A DNA stretch of 64,000 nucleotides from positions 248,001-312,000 of the forward strand of contig CBDAPL010000001.1 in NCBI GenBank assembly GCA_965198495.1. The letters run 5' to 3'. This document shows positions 55,820 to 64,000 of this stretch, in pieces. The DNA comes from RH-AL1 sp965198495 (GTDB lineage: Bacteria > Pseudomonadota > Alphaproteobacteria > Rhizobiales > Beijerinckiaceae). The translations under genes and the position numbers were made by a program. A model generated the notes under the pieces. That model was not told the origin of the DNA, did not search any database, and was given only the letters and a program-made list of their open reading frames with translations. Within the stretch, counting starts at the first letter, position 1. Every line of letters begins with the position of its first letter.

Positions 55820-56976
55820 TAGCGGGCTCTTTCGCGGTGGGCGAGTGTGCGGCGGACGAGATCGACCGCCATGGCTGGGTCCTCGCCCACTTCGGCGCGG
55901 CGAAGGTTCGCGAGCATTGTATCGGGGCGCACCTCTAGCTCCTCGAGGACCGGCAGCATCGCCGCCACGGCGCCGTGCGCGAGGCAGAACAAATCGACGA
56001 GGACGGGTGCTTCCGCCTGCCAGCCGCCGAGGCCGCGCTCGTGCTCCTGCGGCAGACCGGAGAGGAGGGTCGCGGCGAGGCCCGGCGAACGCAGGGCGGC
56101 GGACAGCGTCACCTGGCAGCCGGTGGGATTGCGCTTATGGGCCATGGCCGAGGATCCGCCGCGACCGGAGTCTTGCGGCTCGAAGGCTTCGGCAACGCCG
56201 GTCTGAGCGAGCAGCGCGATGTCGCGCGCGATCTTGCCGAGGGTGCCGGTCAGGATGGCCAAGGCCGCGCCCAGCCCAGCGAACGCGCCCCGCCGCGCCT
56301 GCCACGGCAGCGCCGGCTCGCTGAGATCCAGCGCCGCTGCCAGGCGCGCGCTGACGGCGAAGGCCTTGTCACCGAGATCGGACAACGTTCCCGTCGCGCC
56401 GCCGAACTGCAGCACCAGCGCCCCGTCCGCCTCGCGGGCGAGCCGGGCCAGCGCGTCGTCGACGCCGATGAGCCATTGCGCCGTCTTGAGGCCGAAGGTG
56501 ATCGGCAACGCGTCCTGGAGCAGCGTGCGTCCGATCGCGGGCGTCTCGGCGTAGGTCCGCGTCAGACCGGCAAGAGCCTCGTACAGGCGCGTCGCGTCGC
56601 GCTGGATCACGCCGGCGGCATTTTTGGCGAGCAGCACCAGCGCGGTGTCGGCGACGTCCTGGCTCGTGCCGCCGCGGTGGACCGCGGCCGCCGCACCAGG
56701 ATCGTGCGCCGCGACGCGTTCGCGAAGCATCCGCACCACCGGAATGGCCAGGGTGCCGGCATGGGCGGCCCCCTGCGCCACGCGCGCGACATCAAGGGGC
56801 GCGCGGCAGCACCGCACGATGATCTCCGCCGCTTTCGGATCGATGAGGTTTTCGGCGGCCGCCGCGCGGGCGAGTTCCGTCTCGAAGCGGAGCACGGCAC
56901 CAAGCAGGGCCTCATCGCCGAAAATGTCGAGCATCTCGGGCGTGGTCGCTTGCATCGCGCGGATCAGGGACGTCAT
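55819..56976 (-). CDS. pcaB: 3-carboxy-cis,cis-muconate cycloisomerase
   Basis: A 385-residue enzyme of the fumarase/aspartase superfamily, converting 3-carboxymuconate to 4-carboxymuconolactone. TSQD at 104-107 and the signature GGSSAMAHKRNP at 273-284 are present. Somewhat shorter than the roughly 450-residue Pseudomonas enzyme because the C-terminal domain is reduced, which is common in alphaproteobacteria. Tightly placed between pcaG and pcaDC. Confidence 0.9.
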   Translation of the reverse strand: MTSLIRAMQATTPEMLDIFGDEALLGAVLRFETELARAAAAENLIDPKAAEIIVRCCRAPLDVARVAQGAAHAGTLAIPVVRMLRERVAAHDPGAAAAVHRGGTSQDVADTALVLLAKNAAGVIQRDATRLYEALAGLTRTYAETPAIGRTLLQDALPITFGLKTAQWLIGVDDALARLAREADGALVLQFGGATGTLSDLGDKAFAVSARLAAALDLSEPALPWQARRGAFAGLGAALAILTGTLGKIARDIALLAQTGVAEAFEPQDSGRGGSSAMAHKRNPTGCQVTLSAALRSPGLAATLLSGLPQEHERGLGGWQAEAPVLVDLFCLAHGAVAAMLPVLEELEVRPDTMLANLRRAEVGEDPAMAVDLVRRTLAHRERAR

Positions 56977-56988
56977 GCGGTGTCCCGA

Positions 56989-57636
56989 TCAGATGTCGAA
57001 GAACACGGTCTCGCCCGCACCTTGCAGCACGATGTCGAAGCGCCAGTGTTCGCCCTGTCGCGCGGCGACGAGCGTCCCACGGCGATCGGGCGGCACCAGC
57101 GACAGCACGGGATCGTCGGCGTTCTCCGGCGCATCCGCGAAATAGAGCCGCGTCACCAGACGCTTGATCAACCCGCGGCCCTGCACGCCAACCGCGATGT
57201 GGGGCGCGAAGCGTTGCTTGCCGTCGGCAACCACGCCGGGGCGGATGGTGCGGAACCGGAAGCCGCCGTCCTCCGCCGTCGCCGCTCGACCGAAACCGGT
57301 GAAGCTGGCCTGGTTGCCGACCCGCCGCGCGCCGATGACGTAGCGCCCCTCGGCATCGGCTTGCCAGATCTCGATGAGGGCGTCCGGAACCGGCTGGCCC
57401 AGGCCATCGAACACGTGTCCCGTGATATCGATCACCTCGCCGGCGACCGTTCCCTTGTCGGTCGGCATGTTCATCCCGTAATGCCCGGCTGGAACAAGAT
57501 CGTCGCGGGCGCCGATATCGAGGCCGCCGACGAGATCCGCTCCGCCGCGCCATGGCAGGGCGAAGTGGAAGAACGGTCCCGTGGTCTGCCACGGCGTCTG
57601 GCCAAAGAGCGTCGGCGTCTGGTTGTCGAAGCGCAT
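56989..57636 (-). CDS. pcaG: Protocatechuate 3,4-dioxygenase alpha subunit
   Basis: A 215-residue subunit from the ATG at 57636, which has GGAGG 7 bases upstream (an ATG at 57648 lies before that site and is unlikely). TPWQTTGPFFHFALPW, PDALIEIWQADAEGRY and the later VQGRGLIKRLVTRLYF are typical. The alpha subunit lacks iron ligands and forms (alpha-beta-Fe)n with PcaH. Confidence 0.92.
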   Translation of the reverse strand: MRFDNQTPTLFGQTPWQTTGPFFHFALPWRGGADLVGGLDIGARDDLVPAGHYGMNMPTDKGTVAGEVIDITGHVFDGLGQPVPDALIEIWQADAEGRYVIGARRVGNQASFTGFGRAATAEDGGFRFRTIRPGVVADGKQRFAPHIAVGVQGRGLIKRLVTRLYFADAPENADDPVLSLVPPDRRGTLVAARQGEHWRFDIVLQGAGETVFFDI

Positions 57637-57649
57637 GGATCCTCCCATC

Positions 57650-58345
57650 TCACCGCTCCATCGGCGTCGCGTCGCGGCCGCGCAGCACGATGTCGAAGCG
57701 ATAGCCGAGCGCCCAGTTCGGCTCCGTCAGATCGATGTCGAAGGTGGCGACGAGACGCTGGCGGAACGGCATGGGGACGGCGTTGGCGATTGGATCGATG
57801 TCGATCAGCGGATCGTCGGGAAAATAGAGCTGGGTCACGAGCCGCGTCGCGAAGGCCGGCCCGAGCAGCGAGAGGTGGATGTGCGCCGGGCGCCAGGCGT
57901 TGCGATGATTGCCCCAGGGGTAGGCGCCGGGCCGGACGGTGACGAAGCGATAGTCGCCGGCGGCGTCGGTGATGACGTGGCCGACGCCCGTGAAGTTCGG
58001 ATCGATCGGCGCGTCCCACTGATCCTTCTTGTGGATGTAGCGGCCGGCGGCATTGGCCTGCCAGATCTCGATCATCGTATCGGGAACGGGACGCCTGTCC
58101 TCGTCGAGCACGCGACCGCGGACGATGATGCGCTGACCGAGCGGGGCGCCGGCGTGCTGGGCGGTGAGATCGGCGTTCGCCGGCCCCATGAGGTCGAGCC
58201 AACGGGAGGGGCCCACCCGTTCCGTGAGCGTCTGCCGCATACGCACGAGAGGCAGGGCGGGCGAGCGCAGCCGGGTGGCGCGGTAGTCGGTATGGAGGGA
58301 CGGCGGCTGGCCGACATCCTCGCGGCGAAACACCAATGCGTTCAT
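57650..58345 (-). CDS. pcaH: Protocatechuate 3,4-dioxygenase beta subunit
   Basis: A 231-residue iron-binding subunit that opens protocatechuate to 3-carboxy-cis,cis-muconate. The Tyr-Tyr-His-His ferric site is present: Tyr in AAGRYIHKK, Tyr in GAYPWGNH, and the His pair in RPAHIHLSL. N-terminal PALPLVRMRQTLTERVGPSR is usual for PcaH. The stop lies 14 bases before pcaG. Confidence 0.93.
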   Translation of the reverse strand: MNALVFRREDVGQPPSLHTDYRATRLRSPALPLVRMRQTLTERVGPSRWLDLMGPANADLTAQHAGAPLGQRIIVRGRVLDEDRRPVPDTMIEIWQANAAGRYIHKKDQWDAPIDPNFTGVGHVITDAAGDYRFVTVRPGAYPWGNHRNAWRPAHIHLSLLGPAFATRLVTQLYFPDDPLIDIDPIANAVPMPFRQRLVATFDIDLTEPNWALGYRFDIVLRGRDATPMER

Positions 58346-59001
58346 GGCAGGGCCACCTTAAAATCGGCTTCAGTCTGGGAGCGGACGAGATCGAGATCGA
58401 CGCCCGGCGCGAGCTCCCTCAGGGCAAGGCCGCCGCCGGCGCGGTCGATGTCGAAGACGCAGAGATCGGTGATGCTCATGTCGACGCAGGCCGTTCCGGC
58501 CAGGGGCAGCGTGCAGCGCTTCAGCACCTTGGATCGGCCGGCCTTGTTGGCGTCGTCCATGATGACGATCACGCGCTTCACGCCGGCGGCCAGGTCCATG
58601 GCTCCGCCCATGCCCTTCACCATCTTGCCCGGGATGGTCCAGTTCGCGATGTCGCCGGTCTGGGGGACCTCCATGGCGCCTAGCACGGCGAGATCGATGT
58701 GGCCGCCGCGGATCATCGCGAAACTGGCGGCGCTGTCGAAGAAGCTCGACGTCGGCAGCTGGGTGATGGTCTGCTTGCCCGCGTTGACGAGGTCGGCGTC
58801 CTCTTCGCCCTCGTAGGGAAAGGGTCCCATTCCGAGCATGCCGTTCTCGCTCCGCAACGTCACGTCGACGCCGTCCGGCACGTAGTTGGCGACGAGCGTC
58901 GGGATGCCGATCTCGAGCTTGAGGTGAAAGCCGTCGCGCAGCTCGGCGGCGGCGCGCCGCCATCTCGTCCCTGTTGCAAGGCAACAGGCGGTCCCCGGCA
59001 T
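58342..59001 (-). CDS. pcaJ: 3-oxoadipate CoA-transferase beta subunit, altered N-terminus
   Basis: A 219-residue subunit with the catalytic-Glu motif SENGMLGMGPFPYEGEEDADLVNAG, GGHIDLAVLGAMEV and IPGKMVKGMGGAMDL. The ATG at 59001 overlaps the pcaI stop (TGATG), so the start itself looks original. But residues 4-16 (TACCLATGTRWR) do not fit. The expected CNRDEMAAR sequence lies in another frame of the same bases, and the frame is restored before AAAELRDGFHLKLEIGIPT. Two compensating indels would explain this. The enzyme may still fold, since the change is near the N-terminus. Confidence 0.78.
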   Translation of the reverse strand: MPGTACCLATGTRWRRAAAELRDGFHLKLEIGIPTLVANYVPDGVDVTLRSENGMLGMGPFPYEGEEDADLVNAGKQTITQLPTSSFFDSAASFAMIRGGHIDLAVLGAMEVPQTGDIANWTIPGKMVKGMGGAMDLAAGVKRVIVIMDDANKAGRSKVLKRCTLPLAGTACVDMSITDLCVFDIDRAGGGLALRELAPGVDLDLVRSQTEADFKVALP

Positions 59002-59700
59002 CAAACGGTCTCTGCCCTGGGCGGGCGCGTGGTGGGCTTCTCGATCCGCTTCTCGTATCCGTGTCCGAGGATGACGCGGTCGGCATAAATCGCCGGCATA
59101 TGGATCGCGTCGGGATCGAGGGCGCCGCGCTCGACCACCTCCTCGACCTCGACGGTCGTCACCTTGGCGGCAGTCGCCTTCACCGGGTTGAAGTTCCGCG
59201 CGGTCTTCCGATAAATCAAGTTGCCGACGGGATGATCGCCAGATCCGGCCCTCAGCCATCGCTGCCGCAGATAATGTTCGCCCTCGAACTCCTCGGTCGA
59301 CTTGCTCTCCGCGACCACCGTGCCGACGCCCGTCTTGGTGTAGAAGGCCGGGATGCCGGCACCCCCCGCGCGAATCCGCTCGTCGAGCGTGCCCGGAGAG
59401 TTCCAGTTCAAGCTCCCGGTCACCGGCGAGGTAGAGCTTCTCGAAGAAAGCGTTGTCCGCGACGTAGGACGAAATCATCTTCCTGATCTGGCCTTTGGCG
59501 AGGAGCATCCACAGACCGAAGCCTTCGGCGCCGCATTTGTTGGAGATTACCGTTAGATCCTTGACGCCGACCGCCTTGAGCGCGGGGATCAGCATCTCGG
59601 GATTGCCCGACAGACCAAAGCCGCCGGACATGATCGTTACTCCAGTGAAGGTGACGCCCTCGAGCGCCGCGCGAGCGTCAGGGAAGATCTTGTCCTTCAT
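59001..59700 (-). pseudogene. pcaI: 3-oxoadipate CoA-transferase alpha subunit, frameshifted
   Basis: From ATG 59700 (overlapping the pobA stop) the frame is good for about 99 residues: VTIMSGGFGLSGNPEMLIPAL, VISNKCGAEGFGLW, MISSYVADNAFFEKLYLAGD. Near 59,400 the sequence moves to another frame and continues with TLDERIRAGGAGIPAFYTKTGVGT, EFEGEHYLRQRWLRA, NLIYRKTARNFNP and EVEEVVERGALDPDAIHMP to the stop. A second disturbed spot, near 59,230, replaces the usual ADLAIVKAWKAD region. The CoA-transferase would not be complete from this copy. Confidence 0.82.
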
Positions 59701-60881
59701 CGTACACCGTCCATCGGCAAGCCGACGTAATTCTCGGCGAACGCCGTCTGCGCGGCACGCGAGTCCTTGAGATAGGCGAGCTCGGCGATCTGCATGCGAC
59801 GGTCGAAACCGCTGGCGGCCGGGAAACGGTGGGTGACGCCGGTAAACCACCAGGAGAAGCGCTCCGCCTTCCACACCCGCGCCAGCGCTTTCGCCGAATA
59901 GCCGTCCATGGCGTGGGTCGAGCCTTCGCGGTAGAACGCTGAAAGCGCATCGAACAGCATGATCACATCGGACACGGCGAGGTTCATGCCCTTGGCACCG
60001 GTCGGAGGGACGATATGCGCGGCATCCCCGGTCAGGAACAGCCGGCCGAAGCGCATCGGCTCCGTCACCGAGCTTCGGAGCGGGGCGATCGTCTTCTCGA
60101 AGGAGGAGCCGCGCACGACGTTGGCGGCCGTGTCCGTGCCGAGCCGCACGCAGAGTTCGTCCCAGAAGCGTTCGTCCGGCCAGTTCTCGACGCGATCGTC
60201 GATGTCGCACTGCAGGTAATACCGGCTGCGGGTCGGCGACCGCATGCTGGCAAGGGCGAAACCGTTTTGGTGGTTGGCGTAGATGAGCTCGTGGTCGCAT
60301 GGCGCCTGATCCGTGAGGATACCGAGCCAGCCGAACGGATAGACGCGCTCGAAGGTCTGAAGCGCCTCTTTGGGAATCGATGCGCGGCTGACGCCGTGGA
60401 ACCCGTCGCAGCCGGCAATGTAGTCGCAAGCGATGTGGTGCTCGCCGGCCTCGTCGGCCCATGTGACGGAAGGCTTGTCGGACGCGATCCCTTGAAGCGC
60501 CACCGCGCCGGCATTGAACACGATGCGTGGCCCGTCGTCCTCGGCGGCCTCGAAGAGGTCGTGCATGACCTCCTGCTGGCCGTAGACCATCACGGTGGCA
60601 CCGCCGGTGAGCGTCTTCATATCGATGCGAAATCGCTCGCCATCGGCGCTGAGGCTCGTGCCGCTGTGCACGAGGCCCTCGCGGTGCATGCGACCGGCGA
60701 GCCCGAGGGACTCCATGAGGGCCACCGTGTTGCGCTCGAGCACGCCGGCGCGGACGCGGGCCTCGACGTAGGCGCGATCCTTGCGCTCGAGGACGATGCA
60801 CTCGATTCCGGCACGATGAAGAAGATGGCCGAGGAACATCCCGGCCGGCCCGGCGCCTACGATCGCGACTTGCGTTCGCAT
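59697..60881 (-). CDS. pobA: 4-hydroxybenzoate 3-monooxygenase
   Basis: A 394-residue FAD/NADPH hydroxylase converting 4-hydroxybenzoate to protocatechuate, the substrate of PcaGH. GxGxxG motif VAIVGAGPAGMFLG (G9-G14), RAGVLE, the DG motif CDGFHG and GDAAHIVPPTGAKGMNLA are intact. Length equals that of the Pseudomonas enzyme. It is the first gene of the minus-strand pca run and is divergent from an AraC regulator with only 68 bases between. Confidence 0.95.
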   Translation of the reverse strand: MRTQVAIVGAGPAGMFLGHLLHRAGIECIVLERKDRAYVEARVRAGVLERNTVALMESLGLAGRMHREGLVHSGTSLSADGERFRIDMKTLTGGATVMVYGQQEVMHDLFEAAEDDGPRIVFNAGAVALQGIASDKPSVTWADEAGEHHIACDYIAGCDGFHGVSRASIPKEALQTFERVYPFGWLGILTDQAPCDHELIYANHQNGFALASMRSPTRSRYYLQCDIDDRVENWPDERFWDELCVRLGTDTAANVVRGSSFEKTIAPLRSSVTEPMRFGRLFLTGDAAHIVPPTGAKGMNLAVSDVIMLFDALSAFYREGSTHAMDGYSAKALARVWKAERFSWWFTGVTHRFPAASGFDRRMQIAELAYLKDSRAAQTAFAENYVGLPMDGVR

Positions 60882-60949
60882 GTTCTCCCCACAGCGTCCC
60901 TGACGTAAGGCGTACGGGTTGAGCTTAGGGCCGATGGATCATATGTCCC

Positions 60950-61921
60950 ATGGACGAATTCGTAAGATTCATGGACTTTCCGATCCGAGACTCCCGCTGT
61001 CGATCTCCGAAAGTCGGGAACGTTGCCGATACGCCATCGGCTGTGCCGAGCTTCTTCCTATACGGAGAGCCTCCCAGACCGGTTGACGATCGCTTCCTCC
61101 ATGTCGAGGACCTCGATGATCGCAGTCGACCGAGCGATTGGACGATCCGTCCGCACCGTCACGCCAATCTCCATCACGTCTTCCACATGACGGGCGGCCA
61201 AGGCGTTGTGCAGATCGACGAAACCTTTGTTCCATTCGTAGCGCCACAGCTCCTCATCATTCCGGCGATGCTCATCCACGGCTTCCGCTATCATCCCGAA
61301 GCCAAGGGCCAAGTCCTGACGCTTTCGGAAAGCTACCTTTCGGCATTGCTGGCGCGCGGCCCCGAACTCGAGCCGCTCATGAGCGATTTCGCCTGCGTTC
61401 CACCGGGCGACGGCACTTCCTTCGCGCTCGATCTCGGACGGCTCGGCGCGGAACTCAGCTGGCGGGCCCTCGGTCACGAAGGTGCCGTGGAGGGACGGCT
61501 CTTGGCGATCCTCGTCGATGTGCTCCGTTCCGTCCGCCCAAGCCTATCGAGCGGCAGTGCGCTCGGCCCGGAGGCCATCCTCGTCGCGCGTTTTCGCAGG
61601 ATCGTGGAGAGACGATTCCGCGAGACGCTCGCCATGGACGACTATGCGCGATCCCTTGACGTTACCGTGTCGCGCCTGCGCAAGGCGTGCCGCACGACGC
61701 TGACATCGCCGCAGCGGATCGTACAGAGTCGGATCGTGCTCGAAGCGAAACGGCTCCTGCTCTATTCCGCGATGACGGTCGCCGAGGTCAGCTACTCCGT
61801 CGGCTTCTCCGATCCCGCCTATTTCTCGCGCGTCTTCAGCAAGTGGGTCGGCGAGGCGCCCTCGAACTTCAGGGCAAGCCACAAGTCGAACGTGCCGGCG
61901 CCGTCGGCAAAATTTTCATAA
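60950..61921 (+). CDS. pobR: AraC-family regulator, probable PobR (activator of pobA)
   Basis: A 323-residue regulator: N-terminal cupin-like sensing domain (about 60-150; PHRHANLHHVFHMTGGQGVVQIDE) and C-terminal AraC DNA-binding domain with two helix-turn-helix units (YARSLDVTVSRLRKACRTTL and VAEVSYSVGFSDPAYFSRVFSKWVGEAPSNFR). The arrangement divergent to pobA is the usual one for AraC-type PobR that responds to 4-hydroxybenzoate. Start at 60950 by position; ATG 60971 is possible. Confidence 0.87.
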   Translation: MDEFVRFMDFPIRDSRCRSPKVGNVADTPSAVPSFFLYGEPPRPVDDRFLHVEDLDDRSRPSDWTIRPHRHANLHHVFHMTGGQGVVQIDETFVPFVAPQLLIIPAMLIHGFRYHPEAKGQVLTLSESYLSALLARGPELEPLMSDFACVPPGDGTSFALDLGRLGAELSWRALGHEGAVEGRLLAILVDVLRSVRPSLSSGSALGPEAILVARFRRIVERRFRETLAMDDYARSLDVTVSRLRKACRTTLTSPQRIVQSRIVLEAKRLLLYSAMTVAEVSYSVGFSDPAYFSRVFSKWVGEAPSNFRASHKSNVPAPSAKFS

Positions 61922-61994
61922 AGATGGCCGGCAGCCGATTGCTCGCTTCAGAAGCCGCGATCCCGTAGCTTGAGGGATGGCGAGCGAAAGCGCT

Positions 61995-63946
61995 TCAAAT
62001 GAGGAACTTCTCGAAGAATGCGGCAAGCTCGCCATGGGCGTCGAGTGGAAGGACGTTCGCCACGTACTGGTCCGGCCGCACCACCACAACGCAGCCTTCG
62101 GACCGGTCGATACCCCTCATGTCAAAAACGTCCTGGCGACTCTTCAGGTCGGGGCAGAACATCTTCTCATAGTCCCGAAGCCCGAGACGGCCTTTCTGGG
62201 GCATGAGGAAGGGAGGCATCGCCTCAAGCGAGAGCTCCAGACGATCCTGCTGGAAGACCGCGCGGACATCGAAAACGGAATCGATGTCCGCACCCGGGCG
62301 CGTAAAGCGCCTGACTGGAGATCGGGAGTCTTCCGCGAGAAATGCACACAGCCTTTTCAGTGCTGAGGAGGGCCCGATGGGGTCTTCGGCGGCGGCAAAA
62401 GCGAAGAGACGCCAGCGTCCGTCCGCCTTGATGGTGTGGCCCAAATGAACCGGCTTTGCATCCGCCAACCGGATGACGGGCGCGGAATGGAACCGCATGC
62501 CAAGGGGAAACCCTCGCGCAAGATGCTGGTGCGCTGAGCCGCCGATGAGGATGGAAGGAGAATACCGGGTTTCCGTGCCCGCCGTGAAACGTTGCTGCTT
62601 GACGAAATAAGTCTGGAATTCTGCGGGATCGATTCCCTCGCTTCTTGGATCGGCCGGATCCTTCGGCGGCGCGCTGAACATCTTGGCGAACTCGCGATCG
62701 AAATCGATGAGTTCCTTCGCGACGGCATGACGCTCGCTCGAGTAACTATGGAGGATTTCCGGGGAAGAGCATCCGCTGATGACCGAGGCCAGCTTCCAAC
62801 CCAGGTTGAAGCCGTCCTGCATGGAGACATTCATGCCTTGTCCGGCTTTGGGACTGTGGGTATGGCAGGCGTCCCCGGCGATGAACACGCGCGGCAGCGG
62901 GTCTGACGCGTTCTGATCCTGGCCATGCCGCGCCGGCAGGTCGTCAAACGTGTCGCACATCCTCTGGCCGATCTCGTAGACCGACCACCAGGCGATCTCC
63001 TTCACCTCGAGCTGATACGGGTGCAGAATGCGGCGCGCGCGGGCGACGAGATCGTCGGACGTTATGTTCTTAGTCGAGACCCTCTCGTCGTCGCCGAGCT
63101 TGTCTAGTTCGATGTAAAGGCGACGAGATAGCCGCCTTCCCGCGGGATGATCAGAACGCTGCCGTCATGAGCGGAATGGATCGCCGCTTTGATCCGGATG
63201 TCGGGGAAGTCAGTGACGGCCAGGACATCCATGACGCCCCAGGCCTGGTTAGCGGAGTCACCGTACAGCGCACGCCCAAGGCACTTGCGCACCATGCTGC
63301 GCGCCCCATCGCAGCCGACGACGAAACGTGCTTTGACGGTTTCCACCTGCCCTTCGTACGTGGGGTCAAGCCGTTCGAAGCGGGCAGTTACCGGATGCGA
63401 CGAGACATCGCCACCGGAGGCCTGCCGATCGATGTCTAAATCGAGCAAACGGCGTGAATAGTCCGGCCAGCTGCGACGGAGAGTTGCGCATGACGTCGAG
63501 ATAAAAATCATGCAGGCGTGCTTGATTGAGGATCACGTGCGGAAATTCCGACAACCGTCTTCTGTATCCTGGATCCGCCCATTGCGGATGATTTCCGCGC
63601 GTTGAACCCCGCCCGGCTTCCAGAAAGAGGTCTCGTTGACCCAATAGGCCTCTTTGAGCACTCGTTCACTGAACCCGAACGTCTCGAACATCTCCATCGT
63701 GCGGCACGCGATCCCGTCGGCTTGGCCGAGCAGCAGCGGGCCTGGCTTCTGTTCGGTGATCCGCGTCACGATGTTCGGAAAAACGGCGAGCGATGCCGCC
63801 AGCGTCAAACCGGCCGGCCCGCAGCCCACGATCAAGACGTCGACCTCGGCGGGGCGGCTGCCCGCGCGCTCCCGCGCGCCAGAGGTATCGGCCGGCTCGG
63901 CGATATCCGGGTTGCCGGGTCTGAAGCCATTGAGATGGAATTGCAT
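61995..63946 (-). pseudogene. mobA: 3-hydroxybenzoate 4-monooxygenase (MobA)-like gene, frameshifted
   Basis: Starts MQFHLNGFRPGNPDI at 63946 and has the FAD motif VDVLIVGCGPAGLTLAASLA, GQADGIACRTMEMFETFGFSERVL. Frames change near 63,545 (to LSEFPHVILNQARLHDF), near 63,455 (back, to PDYSRRLLDLDID ... VVGCDGARSMVR) and near 63,130 (to RLYIELDKLGDDERV, AWWSVYEIGQR, FIAGDACHTHSPKAGQGMNVSMQDGFNLGWKLA). The C-terminal thioredoxin-like domain is complete to 61995. About 640 residues if repaired, as expected for the phenol-hydroxylase family. It would feed protocatechuate to the pca genes. Confidence 0.83.
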
Positions 63947-64000
63947 ATCGTCCCGCCGCTGGAAGGATCAGATCGATTGACGCATTCTTGAGACATCCAG

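Noticed and set aside
58342..60801. Apparent 819-codon minus-strand frame spanning pobA, pcaI and pcaJ
   Set aside because: Only its ends match known proteins; the middle is pobA and pcaI in a wrong frame. It is produced by the pcaI frameshift and the high GC.

Overview
The window is GC-rich (most genes end codons in G or C) and reads as a chromosome or megaplasmid segment of an alphaproteobacterium, most plausibly Hyphomicrobiales (Methylobacteriaceae/Beijerinckiaceae-like). Pointers are the fused urease gamma/beta subunit, the pobA-pca cluster with a fused PcaDC enzyme, the LktA-type two-partner-secretion adhesin and the amide-utilisation genes. The genus is an inference.

Layout. 0-7.6 kb: a very large repeat-rich adhesin (minus strand, running off the left edge), a secreted companion, and an apparent remnant of its outer-membrane transporter. 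8.4-9.8 kb: a chimeric gene joining part of a type I secretion adaptor to the end of a GH15 glycosidase. 9.9-16.6 kb: a K+-channel-like protein and an efflux set like MdtP-YtcA-MdtN plus MdtO. 16.9-19.9 kb: an SDR, then a DAPG-hydrolase/XapX/amidohydrolase operon. 19.9-21.1 kb: a deletion scar made of a frameshifted XRE-cupin regulator, the first codons of a glutamine amidotransferase and the last third of a type III glutamine-synthetase-like enzyme. 21.1-26.2 kb: a complete urease operon (ureE-F-AB-C-G-D). 26.2-38.3 kb: a minus-strand amide island with a urea/amide ABC transporter, both N,N-dimethylformamidase subunits, three poorly known downstream genes (one a Rieske-oxygenase-like protein without its metal ligands), and aliphatic amidase upstream. 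38.7-47.6 kb: a decayed zone (oxidase tail, frameshifted NarK-like transporter, IS5-family element, broken flavin-dependent monooxygenase and reductase, partly broken Liv-type transporter). 48-54 kb: an apparently intact, lower-GC island with ferredoxin, ferredoxin reductase, CHMI-like isomerase, Rieske oxygenase, glutamine-synthetase-like ligase and alpha/beta hydrolase. 54-64 kb: pobA and pca genes of the protocatechuate branch of the beta-ketoadipate pathway, with pcaF truncated and pcaI frameshifted, an AraC regulator, and a frameshifted mobA-like hydroxylase.

How it works together. The amide island would import short amides or urea and hydrolyse DMF to dimethylamine and formate, aliphatic amides to acid and ammonia, and urea to ammonia. 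The urease genes now lie directly behind a promoter and palindrome that once served a methylamine/glutamate operon; a similar palindrome lies upstream of the amide transporter. The most interesting candidate system is the 48-54 kb set, which looks like a glutamyl-tagging, three-component Rieske oxygenase pathway. It has an 18-bp perfect palindrome over its oxygenase promoter and is bordered by two truncated genes.

Many genes from 38 kb onward carry indels or stops. Large deletions, gene chimeras and an IS point to real decay, but uncorrected sequencing errors could explain some of the single-base shifts.
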